Below, piece after piece: positions 9,201 through 17,349 of a stretch of DNA of 44,543 nucleotides. The notes beneath the pieces are model-generated. The model was not told where the DNA came from. It did no database searches and worked only from the letters and a program-made list of their open reading frames with translations. Position numbers and translations under genes: made by a program. The first letter of the stretch is position 1. The number at the start of each line of letters is the position of its first letter. Origin of the DNA: Saprospiraceae bacterium (lineage in GTDB: Bacteria > Bacteroidota > Bacteroidia > Chitinophagales > Saprospiraceae); NCBI GenBank assembly GCA_025056735.1, contig JANWVR010000131.1:1-44543 (forward strand), written 5' to 3'.

Positions 9201-9868
9201 GCCGTGTGCAGAACGCTGAATTGCGGTTGGCCTACACGCTGCAATTTGCCGATGGTACCGGCTCGGATGCCAACTCGCAGCGGGGCCTGACGCAGCGCGG
9301 CAACCTGCGCACGCTCTTCCCGCTTAGCTTCGATGAACGCCACAACATTCAGGGCATTTTTGACTACCGCTTCGACACAGGTAAGCGCTACAACGGCCCG
9401 CGCATTGCCGGCAAAGACATCCTGGCCCTCTTCGGTGTCAACGTCCAGTTCTCCGCCGTATCGGGTCGCCCCTACACGGCGCGTCAGCGGGCTGAACGCT
9501 TCGGCGGAAGCGGCTTTTTAGGCTCCATCAACGGTAGCCGTCTGCCCTGGCGTACCAATATTGACCTGAGAGTGGACAAAACGTTTGAATTGAACAAAAA
9601 CCCGCGCATGCCGCTGAGCCTGAACGTCTATTTACGGGTGGCTAATCTGCTCAATACGGTGAACATCATTAGCGTGTATCCGGTGAGTGGCTCGCCTTAT
9701 GACGACGGTTACTTAGCCACGGCAGAGGGCCAGTCCGTCGTGCAGGGTGTTGCTGCGCAAGGGCGCAACGTGCAGGCGTATTTAGATGCATACTCCTGGG
9801 CGATGCTCAACCCGGGCTTCTTCACTATCCCGCGCCGTATCTATGTAGGCGCTGCTTTTCAATTCTAA
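6272..9868 (+). CDS. Large TonB-dependent receptor with carboxypeptidase-regulatory-like domain (triad gene 1)
   Basis: 1198 residues, outer membrane. The signal peptide is MVRSLLLLLALLLVGELAFS. A carboxypeptidase-regulatory-like domain spans about residues 25-110 (GKITDDQGEALLGATV, then GNYRVNLDPGNYDVEV). The plug domain follows (about 125-235, with NAIVATTAGTTSIDGG, VNIRGSRSNATNYYIDGI and GGLGAEYGDVTGGIISITT). A very long beta-barrel ends in phenylalanine (YVGAAFQF). The plug is well conserved, so it is likely functional, but no SusD gene follows. Instead, 43 bp downstream comes a large secreted protein gene and then a PorV-like gene. This context suggests a role in surface protein handling or uptake of a substrate tied to that protein; this is inference. 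The ATG at 6272 is chosen because it starts the signal peptide. Confidence 0.9.
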   Translation: MVRSLLLLLALLLVGELAFSQVGVTVLAGKITDDQGEALLGATVKIMRGADLVRGTQTDFNGNYRVNLDPGNYDVEVSYSGYQTQKVTGVRVISNTINTLDFTLSSSTVLSEVVIKDFKVPLIEQDKTSGGQTLTSEQIRNLPTRSVNAIVATTAGTTSIDGGAVNIRGSRSNATNYYIDGIRVAGTPPPVQDIEQLQVVTGGLGAEYGDVTGGIISITTKGPADVYHGTVEVENSYGLDPYGWFLGTANVSGPLIKRKGANGAPSKTILGFRASGQFLTQKDDRPSAVPVYRVKDELLDTLINNPLIRQNGILVPRAETYTRDSVNALKYRPYEARQEFDFTGRLDLRLSDNMDFSLTGTYRDVQDQFTPGGWRLLNSHNNPTSYGSRYRTIARFRHRLGGDGGGSTTKVGISNVSYTLQFGFERGNSEVYDPRHRDRIFEYGYIGRFNFEERPIPGINNSGRIAHVGNLRAFTGYEPGPIVTNPGLIAYNQYSTNPENINTYFAQNGIFSTLYNNIWSNMHTNVNQIYNVYRRSESDIITAIASANFDLKLGRVGTHSFQFGLLNEQRVERSYSLAPFGLWNLMRQLANGHFNGLDTNVVIGTVRVPQLGIEVPRYANAVIDLPDFKFYRTVRQLTGQGLANFVNTDALDPRQLSLSMFSSRELLDQGFVDYYGYDHTGRRLTGNVTFNDFFTARDADGIRTFPVAPLRPLYQAAFLQDKFVFNKMIFRLGLRIERFDLNTKVLRDPFSLYEIMGADEFYRTVPGAGKRPGTIGDDYKVYVTSSNDRTVKAFRNGETWFFADGTQAPDGNVIFGGGVVTPYLRDTIAGDDIFDVRYNPNTSFQDYTPQVNWLPRLAFSFPISEDANFFAHYDILVQRPPSNWEATPLDYLYFYVPGRTPANNPNLLPERVVDYEVGFQQRITQNSAIKFSAYYRELRDMIQRRTLLYIPTIGSYDTYGNIDFGTVKGFTFQYDLRRVQNAELRLAYTLQFADGTGSDANSQRGLTQRGNLRTLFPLSFDERHNIQGIFDYRFDTGKRYNGPRIAGKDILALFGVNVQFSAVSGRPYTARQRAERFGGSGFLGSINGSRLPWRTNIDLRVDKTFELNKNPRMPLSLNVYLRVANLLNTVNIISVYPVSGSPYDDGYLATAEGQSVVQGVAAQGRNVQAYLDAYSWAMLNPGFFTIPRRIYVGAAFQF

Positions 9869-9911
9869 CACGACTCAAACTACTATCATTCACTATAAAC
9901 ACATTCTGACC

Positions 9912-12900
9912 ATGCGTATATTCATAGGAATCGTCATAGCGGTGTTAGCGCTGTGGGCTGGTTACGCATCGGCGCATATTCCGGGCGGACCCAAAGCGGT
10001 CGGTAATAATAGCGCCAAAAATGTCCAGTATCGCGGTGTATGCGCGGCTTCACGCTCTCAGATAGACCAGGAAATCAACAACGTCCGCGCCCGCCTGTTG
10101 GGCGGCGGCGACTGCTGGTGGGACTTTCGCGACGGCCGGTACGTTGTGCCCAAAGTAGACCCGGCCACTGGACAGCGTGAAGTTTCCTCGCTCTTCGCTG
10201 GATCGGTGTGGTTGGGTGGCGTTGACCCTGCCGGTAACTTGAAATTAGCCTGCCAGGATTATCGCCCCGGCGGTCGCAACGACTTCTGGCCTGGCCCGCT
10301 CAACGAACAGGGTATCACAGATGACCGCACCTGCGCTAACTGGGATTTCCACTTCCGTGTAACCGGCGATGAAATCCGCCAGCATATAAGCAACTTGGCC
10401 ACGGGTACCGCCTCGCCCGAAAACATTCCGCGCGGCTTAAAAGGCTGGCCCTCGCGCGGCAACCCGTTCTTTTTTGATGTCTGGGGCTTTCCGTTACCGT
10501 TTACCAGTCAAGGTCTGGCCGGCTTTTACGATGCCAACGAAGACGGCCTGTACAACCCCATGGACGGTGATTATCCCTCCATTGAAATCCGAGGCTGCCC
10601 CCTGGATCGCTTCCCAGATGAGATGATCTTCTGGATCTACAACGACCAAGGTGGTGGCGCTCCGCATGCGCGCACCAATGGCGTGCCTATCCAGATGGAG
10701 GTGCAGGTGCAGGCATTTGGCTACGTGACGAACGACGAACTGAACGATATGACGTTCCAACGTTACAAGCTGATTAACCGCGCCGTTGACCGCATTGACT
10801 CGACGTTCTTCGCTATGTGGGTAGACCCTGACTTAGGGTGTTATCAGGACGACTATATCGGTTGTGACAGTGCCAAGAGCCTGATGTACTGCTATAACCA
10901 GGACGCTACCGATGGGCAACCAGGGTGCGATTGCGCGGGCGTGACCACCTACTGCCAGCGCGTGCCCATTATCGGGGTGGACTATTTCCGGGGCCCATTA
11001 GACGAGTTTGGCCAGGAGATCGGCATGTCGTCGTTCGTGTATTTCAACAACCCAAGCGTAGGGACATGGCCTCCTGCTATGACCGACCCCCAGCTACCCC
11101 CTGAGTTTTACAACTACCTCACCGGGCGCTGGCGCGACCGGACGCCCTTTACTTATGGGGGCAGCGGTTATGACCTAAACAACACAAAAATTACTAGGTA
11201 TGCCCTACACGATCCGCCCAATGATCCGAGCGGATGGTCTATGTGTACGGCTAACTTAGCCTTCGGCGACCGCCGCACCCTGCAAGCCTCTGGTCCGTTC
11301 CGTCTGCTGCCGGGCGCCGTCAATGAGCTGATCATTGGTATCCCATGGGTGCCGGATATTGACTATCCTTGCCCAGACTTAGAGCAGCTCTTCCGCGCCG
11401 ACAAATTCGCTCAGGGCCTCTTCGACAACTGCTTCGAACTTCCTGATGGACCCGATGCTCCGACAGTGAATTGGATTGAAATGAACCAGCAGCTGATTGC
11501 CGTGCTGACCAACGAAAACCCGGTATCCAACAACTATCGCGAAGGCTATCGGGAGGTGGACATCCTGGCCCCTGACTCGCTTCGCCTCAGCCCAGATCCT
11601 GAAAAGAGGGCGCGTGCAGAGTATCGCTTCGAGGGCTACCTGATTTATCAGCTCATTAATCCAAACGTCTCAACGGCTGACCTCAGCGACCCCAGCAAAG
11701 CCCGTTTAGTGCAACAGGTGGACATCAAAAACGGCGTCACCGAAATTTATAACTGGGAAGAAACCCGAGACCCAAACAATCCACAACGCCTGGTTTATTT
11801 CCCTGTGCTAAAAGTGAAAGGTGCTGACCAGGGACTTCGCCATACGTTCCGCTTGACAGAAGACCGCTTTGCGACAGGCAACGACAAGCGACTTATTAAC
11901 CATAAAAAGTACTATTACACTGTTATTGCCTACAGCTACAACCAGTATGCGCCCTTCCGTCCCTATGATGTGCCGGTGTCGGGGCAACAGTTCCCTTATC
12001 TGCCGGGCCGTAAGGCGCCCACTGGCCCCATCCCTATCTACACGGTAGTACCGCGCCCAATTGTAGATCGCGTGCTTAATTCCGCCTACGGCGATGGCGT
12101 AGCTGTCACGCGCCTAGAGGGCACGGGCAACAACGGTACGTTCTTAGAGTTGGAAAACGCCAGCCGTAATGCGCTCTTTCAGCTAGGCTCATCCAAAGAC
12201 ACTACGCTACTTTATCGCCCAGGAAGGGGGCCTATCGCTGTGACGATTTTCAATCCCTTAGAAGTGAAAGATGGTGAATATGAGCTGCGCTTTGTAGATA
12301 GCAATCCGAAAGATGAAAAACTCGATCCGGATGCGCGTTGGGAATTGCGCCGCTTGCCAGACGGTCAAATCATCGCTTCTGAACGTACTATCGCCGATAT
12401 CAACGAACAGATTGTGCCGCAGTACGGTTTTTCGGTGACCGTCTCACAGCCTCCCTTTACGGGTAGCTTCACCTGGTCGAAGCGAGATCCGAAAAAGTAC
12501 CCCTCGCCCGGAGAGCAAAACGGCGCCATTGGTGCTACCATTGAATACGCCGACCCGAACGTGCGCTGGCTGACGGGCTTCCCAGATACAGAAACGGGTC
12601 TGTTCAACTACGTAAAGACGAGTCGTCTGGAACGCGATGAGGAGTTTGACCCCAAACAGGCACTGTCTACAATGGGGAATGGCTGGTTTGTGCCTTACGT
12701 GCTGTGTGATTGGGCGTTGCCCTCCGACTCGCGTATGTTCACCCCTGCCTGGACGCCTTCGCAGCTGTCCCTGAGCGGTGCGGTAGTGGGCAACAATTCA
12801 GAGCCTACGAACTCAGGAAGCCGTTATTTCAGATTGGCCAACCTGCCCAACGTAGATATTGTGCTTACACCTGACACCAGCAAGTGGAGCCGTTGCGTTG

Positions 12901-13970
12901 TAATAGAGTCAGCGTCTCTCTACTATACCAGCAATGCTTATCCGAAGAAGCCGGGGTTAGAAACGCAAGGCAACCCGGCAGTTCCCTCGCGTCGGCGCTC
13001 GTCGTTCGACGTGCGTTTCGCGCCTTCCGTAGGAAAGGTAGACGCCAACGGCGACGGCTTGCCTGATCCGGACGGCAGCGGCGTGGTTGGCATGGGTTGG
13101 TTCCCAGGCTATGCCATCGAGGTGGAAACAGGCCGCCGCCTCAATATCTTCTTTGGCGAGAACTCGGTATATAGCCGCGCGGTGGACACCTCCTACACGG
13201 GGCGCGACATGCTGTGGAACCCCACCAGTCAGATTGTAACTACGCAACAGCCGCAGGATTATTTTGACTTCATCTTGGGCGGTCAGCACTGGGTTTACAT
13301 TACCTATACCACCTACGATGCCTGCGAGGCGTTACGCCTGCGCCTGACGCCAGAGCGCGCCCCCAGCCCTGCAGCAGCAGATGTGTTTAAGCAACCCGAA
13401 ATGCGCAACATCGCCTGGGCCGGCATGCTTGCTTTGGCACCCGGTTATCGGATGAAATCGCTCCGCGAAGGGCTTATTCCCACGGAAACAATCATCAAGC
13501 TCCGGGTGAATCGCCAATTTGATACCTGGTACAACGATGCCGACGGAGGCAAGAAAACAGGTATGCCGCGGTATCGCTTCAAAATCGAGGGCCGCCAGGC
13601 CACTGAGCTGAACGCGGTGCAAGTGCAGAATGCTCTTGACTCCATCAAGGTGGTGCCTAACCCGTACTACGGTTATTCGCCTTACGAGACGAACCAGTTT
13701 TCTAACGTAGTGAAAATCACGAACCTGCCTGCTAAGTGCACAGTAACCATCTACTCGCTCGATGGTCGCTTCATTAAGCAATACCGGCGCGACGAGGTCT
13801 ATGAACCGTACCGGCAGATCAGTCCTGACTTAGAATGGGATTTGAAAAACAGCAAGGGCATACCTGTGGCCAGTGGGGCTTACCTCATTCACGTGAATGC
13901 GCCCGGCTTAGGCGAACGAACCATCAAATGGTTTGGTATTGCCCGACAGTTCGACCCGTCGGGTCTGTAA
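9912..13970 (+). CDS. Large secreted protein with sorting-domain-like C-terminus (triad gene 2)
   Basis: 1352 residues. The signal peptide MRIFIGIVIAVLALWAGYASA precedes a mature extracellular protein. Residues 207-222 (DANEDGLYNPMDGDYP) and 1044-1057 (DANGDGLPDPDGSG) resemble calcium-binding DxNxDG loops. Six cysteines fall within residues 310-348, suggesting a disulfide-rich knot. The C-terminus from about 1247 (VVPNPYYGYS, then VTIYSLDGRF and a WDLKNSKGIPVASGAY segment) resembles FlgD-like and type A type IX secretion sorting domains, but it carries an extra tail ending in FDPSGL. I infer export by the type IX system. I recall similar proteins from Bacteroidota genomes, without known function. 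No enzyme motif is visible. A terminator-like hairpin follows, then the PorV-like gene. Confidence 0.8.
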   Translation: MRIFIGIVIAVLALWAGYASAHIPGGPKAVGNNSAKNVQYRGVCAASRSQIDQEINNVRARLLGGGDCWWDFRDGRYVVPKVDPATGQREVSSLFAGSVWLGGVDPAGNLKLACQDYRPGGRNDFWPGPLNEQGITDDRTCANWDFHFRVTGDEIRQHISNLATGTASPENIPRGLKGWPSRGNPFFFDVWGFPLPFTSQGLAGFYDANEDGLYNPMDGDYPSIEIRGCPLDRFPDEMIFWIYNDQGGGAPHARTNGVPIQMEVQVQAFGYVTNDELNDMTFQRYKLINRAVDRIDSTFFAMWVDPDLGCYQDDYIGCDSAKSLMYCYNQDATDGQPGCDCAGVTTYCQRVPIIGVDYFRGPLDEFGQEIGMSSFVYFNNPSVGTWPPAMTDPQLPPEFYNYLTGRWRDRTPFTYGGSGYDLNNTKITRYALHDPPNDPSGWSMCTANLAFGDRRTLQASGPFRLLPGAVNELIIGIPWVPDIDYPCPDLEQLFRADKFAQGLFDNCFELPDGPDAPTVNWIEMNQQLIAVLTNENPVSNNYREGYREVDILAPDSLRLSPDPEKRARAEYRFEGYLIYQLINPNVSTADLSDPSKARLVQQVDIKNGVTEIYNWEETRDPNNPQRLVYFPVLKVKGADQGLRHTFRLTEDRFATGNDKRLINHKKYYYTVIAYSYNQYAPFRPYDVPVSGQQFPYLPGRKAPTGPIPIYTVVPRPIVDRVLNSAYGDGVAVTRLEGTGNNGTFLELENASRNALFQLGSSKDTTLLYRPGRGPIAVTIFNPLEVKDGEYELRFVDSNPKDEKLDPDARWELRRLPDGQIIASERTIADINEQIVPQYGFSVTVSQPPFTGSFTWSKRDPKKYPSPGEQNGAIGATIEYADPNVRWLTGFPDTETGLFNYVKTSRLERDEEFDPKQALSTMGNGWFVPYVLCDWALPSDSRMFTPAWTPSQLSLSGAVVGNNSEPTNSGSRYFRLANLPNVDIVLTPDTSKWSRCVVIESASLYYTSNAYPKKPGLETQGNPAVPSRRRSSFDVRFAPSVGKVDANGDGLPDPDGSGVVGMGWFPGYAIEVETGRRLNIFFGENSVYSRAVDTSYTGRDMLWNPTSQIVTTQQPQDYFDFILGGQHWVYITYTTYDACEALRLRLTPERAPSPAAADVFKQPEMRNIAWAGMLALAPGYRMKSLREGLIPTETIIKLRVNRQFDTWYNDADGGKKTGMPRYRFKIEGRQATELNAVQVQNALDSIKVVPNPYYGYSPYETNQFSNVVKITNLPAKCTVTIYSLDGRFIKQYRRDEVYEPYRQISPDLEWDLKNSKGIPVASGAYLIHVNAPGLGERTIKWFGIARQFDPSGL

Positions 13971-13983
13971 GGCACTGACCAGT

Positions 13984-14049
13984 ATCAGGAGCGGAGAAGG
14001 ATAAGGCATGCTGCCAATCCTTATCCGCTCCTGATGCGGTCGTTTTTTT
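13984..14049 (+). terminator. Hairpin with T-run between the large secreted protein and PorV-like genes
   Basis: The left arm begins ATCAGGAGCGGA at 13984. The right arm CCTTATCCGCTCCTGAT ends at 14035. Pairing leaves one 6-nt bulge (GAAGGA) on the left. A run of seven T residues follows at 14043-14049. It may end or attenuate transcription, so that the third triad gene is expressed at a lower or separate level. Confidence 0.6.
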
Positions 14050-14094
14050 CACCAACTCATTCTTTCTGCTATCATGCTCAACGCTTACATTCGT

Positions 14095-15144
14095 ATGAAG
14101 AGCCTATATCCAAGCAGCTTGCTTCTCTTGTTGTCCCTGACCTTATCGGCTGCGTGGGCAGGCAATCCTGACCGCCAGGGCGAAGCTGGCGCTGGACAAC
14201 TTCTCATCAACCCGTGGGCGCGTAGCGCGGGTCTGCATTCATTGAATACTTCGTCGGTTACGGGTCTGGACGCTCTGTACATGAACGTGGCCGGGTTGCC
14301 GCGTTTTGAGCGGACACAGCTGGCTATCAACCACACGCGTTACCTGGAGGGCGCTGACATGGCCCTGAATGCCTTAGGCTTTGCCCAGCGCGTGGGCCGA
14401 GGAGCCTTTGGAGTTAGTTTAGTCTCGTTCGATCTTGGAGACCTGCGCCTGACAACGGCAGACACGCCGGAGGGTTCGGGTGCTACTTTTAGCCCGGCAT
14501 TTTTCAACATGAGTCTGTCCTACGCTCATTTGTTTGAGAATCGCGTTTCTGTAGGTGTCGCTGTAAAATTTGTCAGCGAGTCTATCCCGAACGCGGGCGC
14601 CAATGCAATTGCGCTTGATGCCGGCGTTCAATATGTGACGGGCGCCAACGACAACTTCAAGTTTGGTATCTCGCTGCGCAACGTGGGCGGAAAAATGCGT
14701 TTCAAGGGCGAGGGTCTGGGCGTGCAGAACAACAGTACGAACCAGACGTTCAACTATCCGCTGACGTTTTATCAGCGCAGCGCCGAGTATGAATTGCCCT
14801 CGCAGCTGAATATCGGTGTATCGCACGACTGGCTCTTAGGGCGCAATAATCGCCTATCGTTGTTGGGCACGTTTACTTCCAACGCTTTCGCCCGTGACCA
14901 GGTAGGCGGTGGCTTGGAGTTCTTTGTCGGCCCGATGTTTGTCCTGCGTACGGCATATAAAATTGAGTTTGACGCTCCGCGCGGCAGCCCGGAGGCCACT
15001 TTAGACAATGGTCTAAGCGCAGGCTTTACGTTCTCCACTCCCTTCAAAAAGGGCGGAAGCAGTCGTCTGTCGGTGGACTATGCCTACCGCAATACGAATA
15101 TCTTCCGCGGCATCCACAATATCGGATTGCGCTTAGACTTGTAG
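14095..15144 (+). CDS. PorV/PorQ-family outer-membrane beta-barrel protein (triad gene 3)
   Basis: 349 residues. The signal peptide MKSLYPSSLLLLLSLTLSAAWA is followed by AGAGQLLINPWARSAGL and a SSVTGLDALYMNVAGL segment. This is the hallmark opening of the PorV/PorQ/FadL-like family: residues near ALYMNPAGL precede a beta-barrel of about 14 strands. In Porphyromonas, PorV shuttles type IX cargo from the translocon to the attachment complex, and PorQ belongs to the same apparatus. The last strand ends IGLRLDL. Position after a sorting-domain protein gene suggests a dedicated PorV-like shuttle or anchor; this is inference. The ATG at 14095 is preferred to the one at 14074 because it starts the signal peptide. 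A terminator follows at 15182-15222. Confidence 0.82.
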   Translation: MKSLYPSSLLLLLSLTLSAAWAGNPDRQGEAGAGQLLINPWARSAGLHSLNTSSVTGLDALYMNVAGLPRFERTQLAINHTRYLEGADMALNALGFAQRVGRGAFGVSLVSFDLGDLRLTTADTPEGSGATFSPAFFNMSLSYAHLFENRVSVGVAVKFVSESIPNAGANAIALDAGVQYVTGANDNFKFGISLRNVGGKMRFKGEGLGVQNNSTNQTFNYPLTFYQRSAEYELPSQLNIGVSHDWLLGRNNRLSLLGTFTSNAFARDQVGGGLEFFVGPMFVLRTAYKIEFDAPRGSPEATLDNGLSAGFTFSTPFKKGGSSRLSVDYAYRNTNIFRGIHNIGLRLDL

Positions 15145-15181
15145 GAGGAGCGCCACTAACATTGCTAAGGTAATATTTAAG

Positions 15182-15222
15182 CCTGCGCCTTTCCAGCTTA
15201 CGGAAGGGCGCAGGTCGTTTTT
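15182..15222 (+). terminator. Intrinsic terminator after the PorV-like gene
   Basis: The 13-bp arms CCTGCGCCTTTCC (15182-15194) and GGAAGGGCGCAGG (15202-15214), with one G-T pair, enclose a short loop. Five T residues follow at 15218-15222. It lies 37 bp after the stop codon and closes the triad. Confidence 0.8.
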
Positions 15223-15275
15223 AGAGGGCAAGAGTGCTGGAGCGGTCGTTCTTCATTGTCGTGCAAAGAGGCTTA

Positions 15276-15308
15276 TTTTCTAAAAAGGGCATTTTATTGA
15301 TACTTTTG
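15276..15308 (+). promoter_or_regulatory. Likely promoter of the MgtC/DUF4010 gene
   Basis: TACTTTTG at 15301-15308 matches TAnnTTTG exactly. TTTTC at 15276-15280, 20 bp upstream, could serve as a weak -33 element. The predicted start of transcription is about 45 bp before the ATG at 15360. Confidence 0.5.
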
Positions 15309-15359
15309 TTCTAAAGGCACCATAAGGAATGGTGCAACATCAGGGCAAACGATGGCTTT

Positions 15360-16634
15360 ATGGACACTGCCTGGTTATCTTTTTTACCTTCTTTTTTCCA
15401 GGGGCTTATTATAGCGTTGGGAACGGGCTTAGTTTTGGGATTAGAGCGAGAGCACCAGCAGAGTGCAGAGCCGTACAGTTTTGCAGGGCTTCGTACGTTT
15501 TCGCTGATGAGTATTACAGGCTATCTGACGGCTAAATTAGCGGTTCAGGCGGCCAATACGTGGTTAATACCCTTAGTAGCTTTAGGTGTTCTCCTGTTAA
15601 TAACGGTAGCCTACTGGGTGCAGGCAGAGCGGCAGGGTTTGGGTATCACTACCGAGATAGCCTTATTTGTTAGCTACTTATCAGGTAATCTTGTGGCTGT
15701 TGGCTATGCAGGAGAGGCTTTCGGAGGCGCTGTGACAGTAGCCGTGTTGCTATCGCTTAAAACGCGCTTTAAGCTTTTTATCAAGCAGATAAGCCAGGAG
15801 GAACTGGCGGCTTTTTTGAAGTTTTTTGTGCTCATCGTGCTGGCCCTTTTGCTGCTTCCTGACGCTTATTTTGGGCCGGATAACCTGTTGCACTATCGCT
15901 CTATAGGATGGGTGATTTTGCTGGTTTCCTCCATCAGCCTGACGGGATACCTGCTACTTAAATTTGGTGGTGCCGGTTATGGCATTTTAGGGACGGCATT
16001 TGTAGGAGGCCTCTTCTCTTCCACTTTAGTAGCATGGGCTTTTAGCGCTCGAAGTCGGGAAACGCCCCAGATGGCTGCGCTATTCAGCGGCGGTATTTTA
16101 CTTTCTTCTTCAGTCATGTACTTGCGGGTGCTCTTTTTGACCCGTCTTTTTGCGCCAGAGCTGACGCGCCAATTACTTCTGCCTTGCGCGCTTATGTTCC
16201 TGGTGAATGCGCTGGTCGTTGGTTTTCTGTATGCACCCAGGCGAGGGCAGCAGATGGATCATGTGGCATCGGACATTCCGCTGGGAAACCCTCTTGATTT
16301 GAAAAATGCCCTGTATTTTGCGGTGCTATATGTCGGTGTTTCCTTGTTCATGCACTATTCGCGTCAGGAGCTAGGTGAGTCTGGGTCTTTCGCTTCAGCA
16401 GCCTTTTCGGGTATTGCTGACATGGATGCCATCACGATTAGCACGTCTCAGTGGGCACAGCGCATGTCCACTTATGATTACGCGGCGCGGACTATCGTAA
16501 TTGCAGCGCTGTCGAATACGGTCTTCAAAGCACTATTAGTACTTGTGCGAAGCCATCCTCACACGCGCAAGTATGCGACGATAGGCTTTAGCCTCGTCTG
16601 TGTCGCAGGAGCCTTATGGTTGGCGTTTCACTGA
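15360..16634 (+). CDS. MgtC/SapB and DUF4010 domain inner-membrane protein
   Basis: 424 residues, almost entirely hydrophobic, with about eleven membrane segments. The N-terminal third matches MgtC/SapB (LGTGLVLGLEREHQ, FAGLRTFSLMSITGYL), and the remainder corresponds to DUF4010 (GGLFSSTLVAWAFS, GIADMDAITISTS). MgtC proteins act in magnesium homeostasis or ATP synthase control in pathogens. The function of the DUF4010 fusion type, common in environmental bacteria, is not established; transport is an inference from topology. The gene is transcribed alone and is convergent with yqgE, with only 37 bp between their stop codons and no clear terminator. Confidence 0.85.
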   Translation: MDTAWLSFLPSFFQGLIIALGTGLVLGLEREHQQSAEPYSFAGLRTFSLMSITGYLTAKLAVQAANTWLIPLVALGVLLLITVAYWVQAERQGLGITTEIALFVSYLSGNLVAVGYAGEAFGGAVTVAVLLSLKTRFKLFIKQISQEELAAFLKFFVLIVLALLLLPDAYFGPDNLLHYRSIGWVILLVSSISLTGYLLLKFGGAGYGILGTAFVGGLFSSTLVAWAFSARSRETPQMAALFSGGILLSSSVMYLRVLFLTRLFAPELTRQLLLPCALMFLVNALVVGFLYAPRRGQQMDHVASDIPLGNPLDLKNALYFAVLYVGVSLFMHYSRQELGESGSFASAAFSGIADMDAITISTSQWAQRMSTYDYAARTIVIAALSNTVFKALLVLVRSHPHTRKYATIGFSLVCVAGALWLAFH

Positions 16635-16671
16635 CTTTTTACGTGCAGAGCCGGTATTTACTTGCCGCTTA

Positions 16672-17232
16672 TTAGTTCCAATTAATAGCGTCCGGAATGT
16701 CTGCAATGACAGCGTAAGCATTCCCCTGATTACCCATGGCCAACCTCCACATTTCGGCAGGATTGGTGTTGAAGAGATAGTTAGGGTCCATTTCTCCGCT
16801 TACCCAGGAGCGGTATGATAGTTCTTCCTGCAATTGGCCTGCCGACCAGCCCGCATATCCGACCATGAATCGGATATTATGCGTTTGGATGAGTTGCTGC
16901 GAAATCAAAAACTGAAGTTCGTCAAAATTGCCGCCCATCCAGACGCCTCGTGCTACCTGGATGCTGCCCTCCAGAATGTCGCCTACGTTGTGCAGGTAGT
17001 TTAGCGTATCGGTCTGAACGGGCCCTCCGTAGAAGACCTCTGCTTCAAAATACGGAAAGTCCGGGAGCAGCTCGTTCAGGCTCATGTTAATGGTTTTGTT
17101 CAAAATGAACCCAAGAGAGCCGTGTTCGTGGTGTTCGCACAGCAGCACCACTGACCGCCGAAAGAAAGGATCGAGCATGAAAGGCTCCGCAATCAGAATC
17201 TGGCCGCTCTTTATCAAGGTGTTCGTGGTCAT
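16672..17232 (-). CDS. YqgE/AlgH family protein
   Basis: 186 residues, the usual size of the family. Conserved features are the opening GQILIAEPFMLDPFFRRSVV, then GSLGFILNK, FYGGPV and a VGYAGWSAGQLQEEL segment. These match the YqgE/AlgH fold, a single-domain cytosolic protein. AlgH was first linked to alginate regulation in Pseudomonas, but the biochemical role of the family remains unclear. It lies downstream of fabD on the same strand with a 117-bp gap, so it may share that transcript. Confidence 0.9.
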   Translation of the reverse strand: MTTNTLIKSGQILIAEPFMLDPFFRRSVVLLCEHHEHGSLGFILNKTINMSLNELLPDFPYFEAEVFYGGPVQTDTLNYLHNVGDILEGSIQVARGVWMGGNFDELQFLISQQLIQTHNIRFMVGYAGWSAGQLQEELSYRSWVSGEMDPNYLFNTNPAEMWRLAMGNQGNAYAVIADIPDAINWN

Positions 17233-17349
17233 TGACTCGATGTACTACATTCAATTAAGCGCCGAAAAGTAGACACTTTTTTCCGTTGGCAGGGAAAGCA
17301 TTTGATGAAAAAAGCTGTTGACCCTTCTTTGTTTATAGAGTCATTTGGC

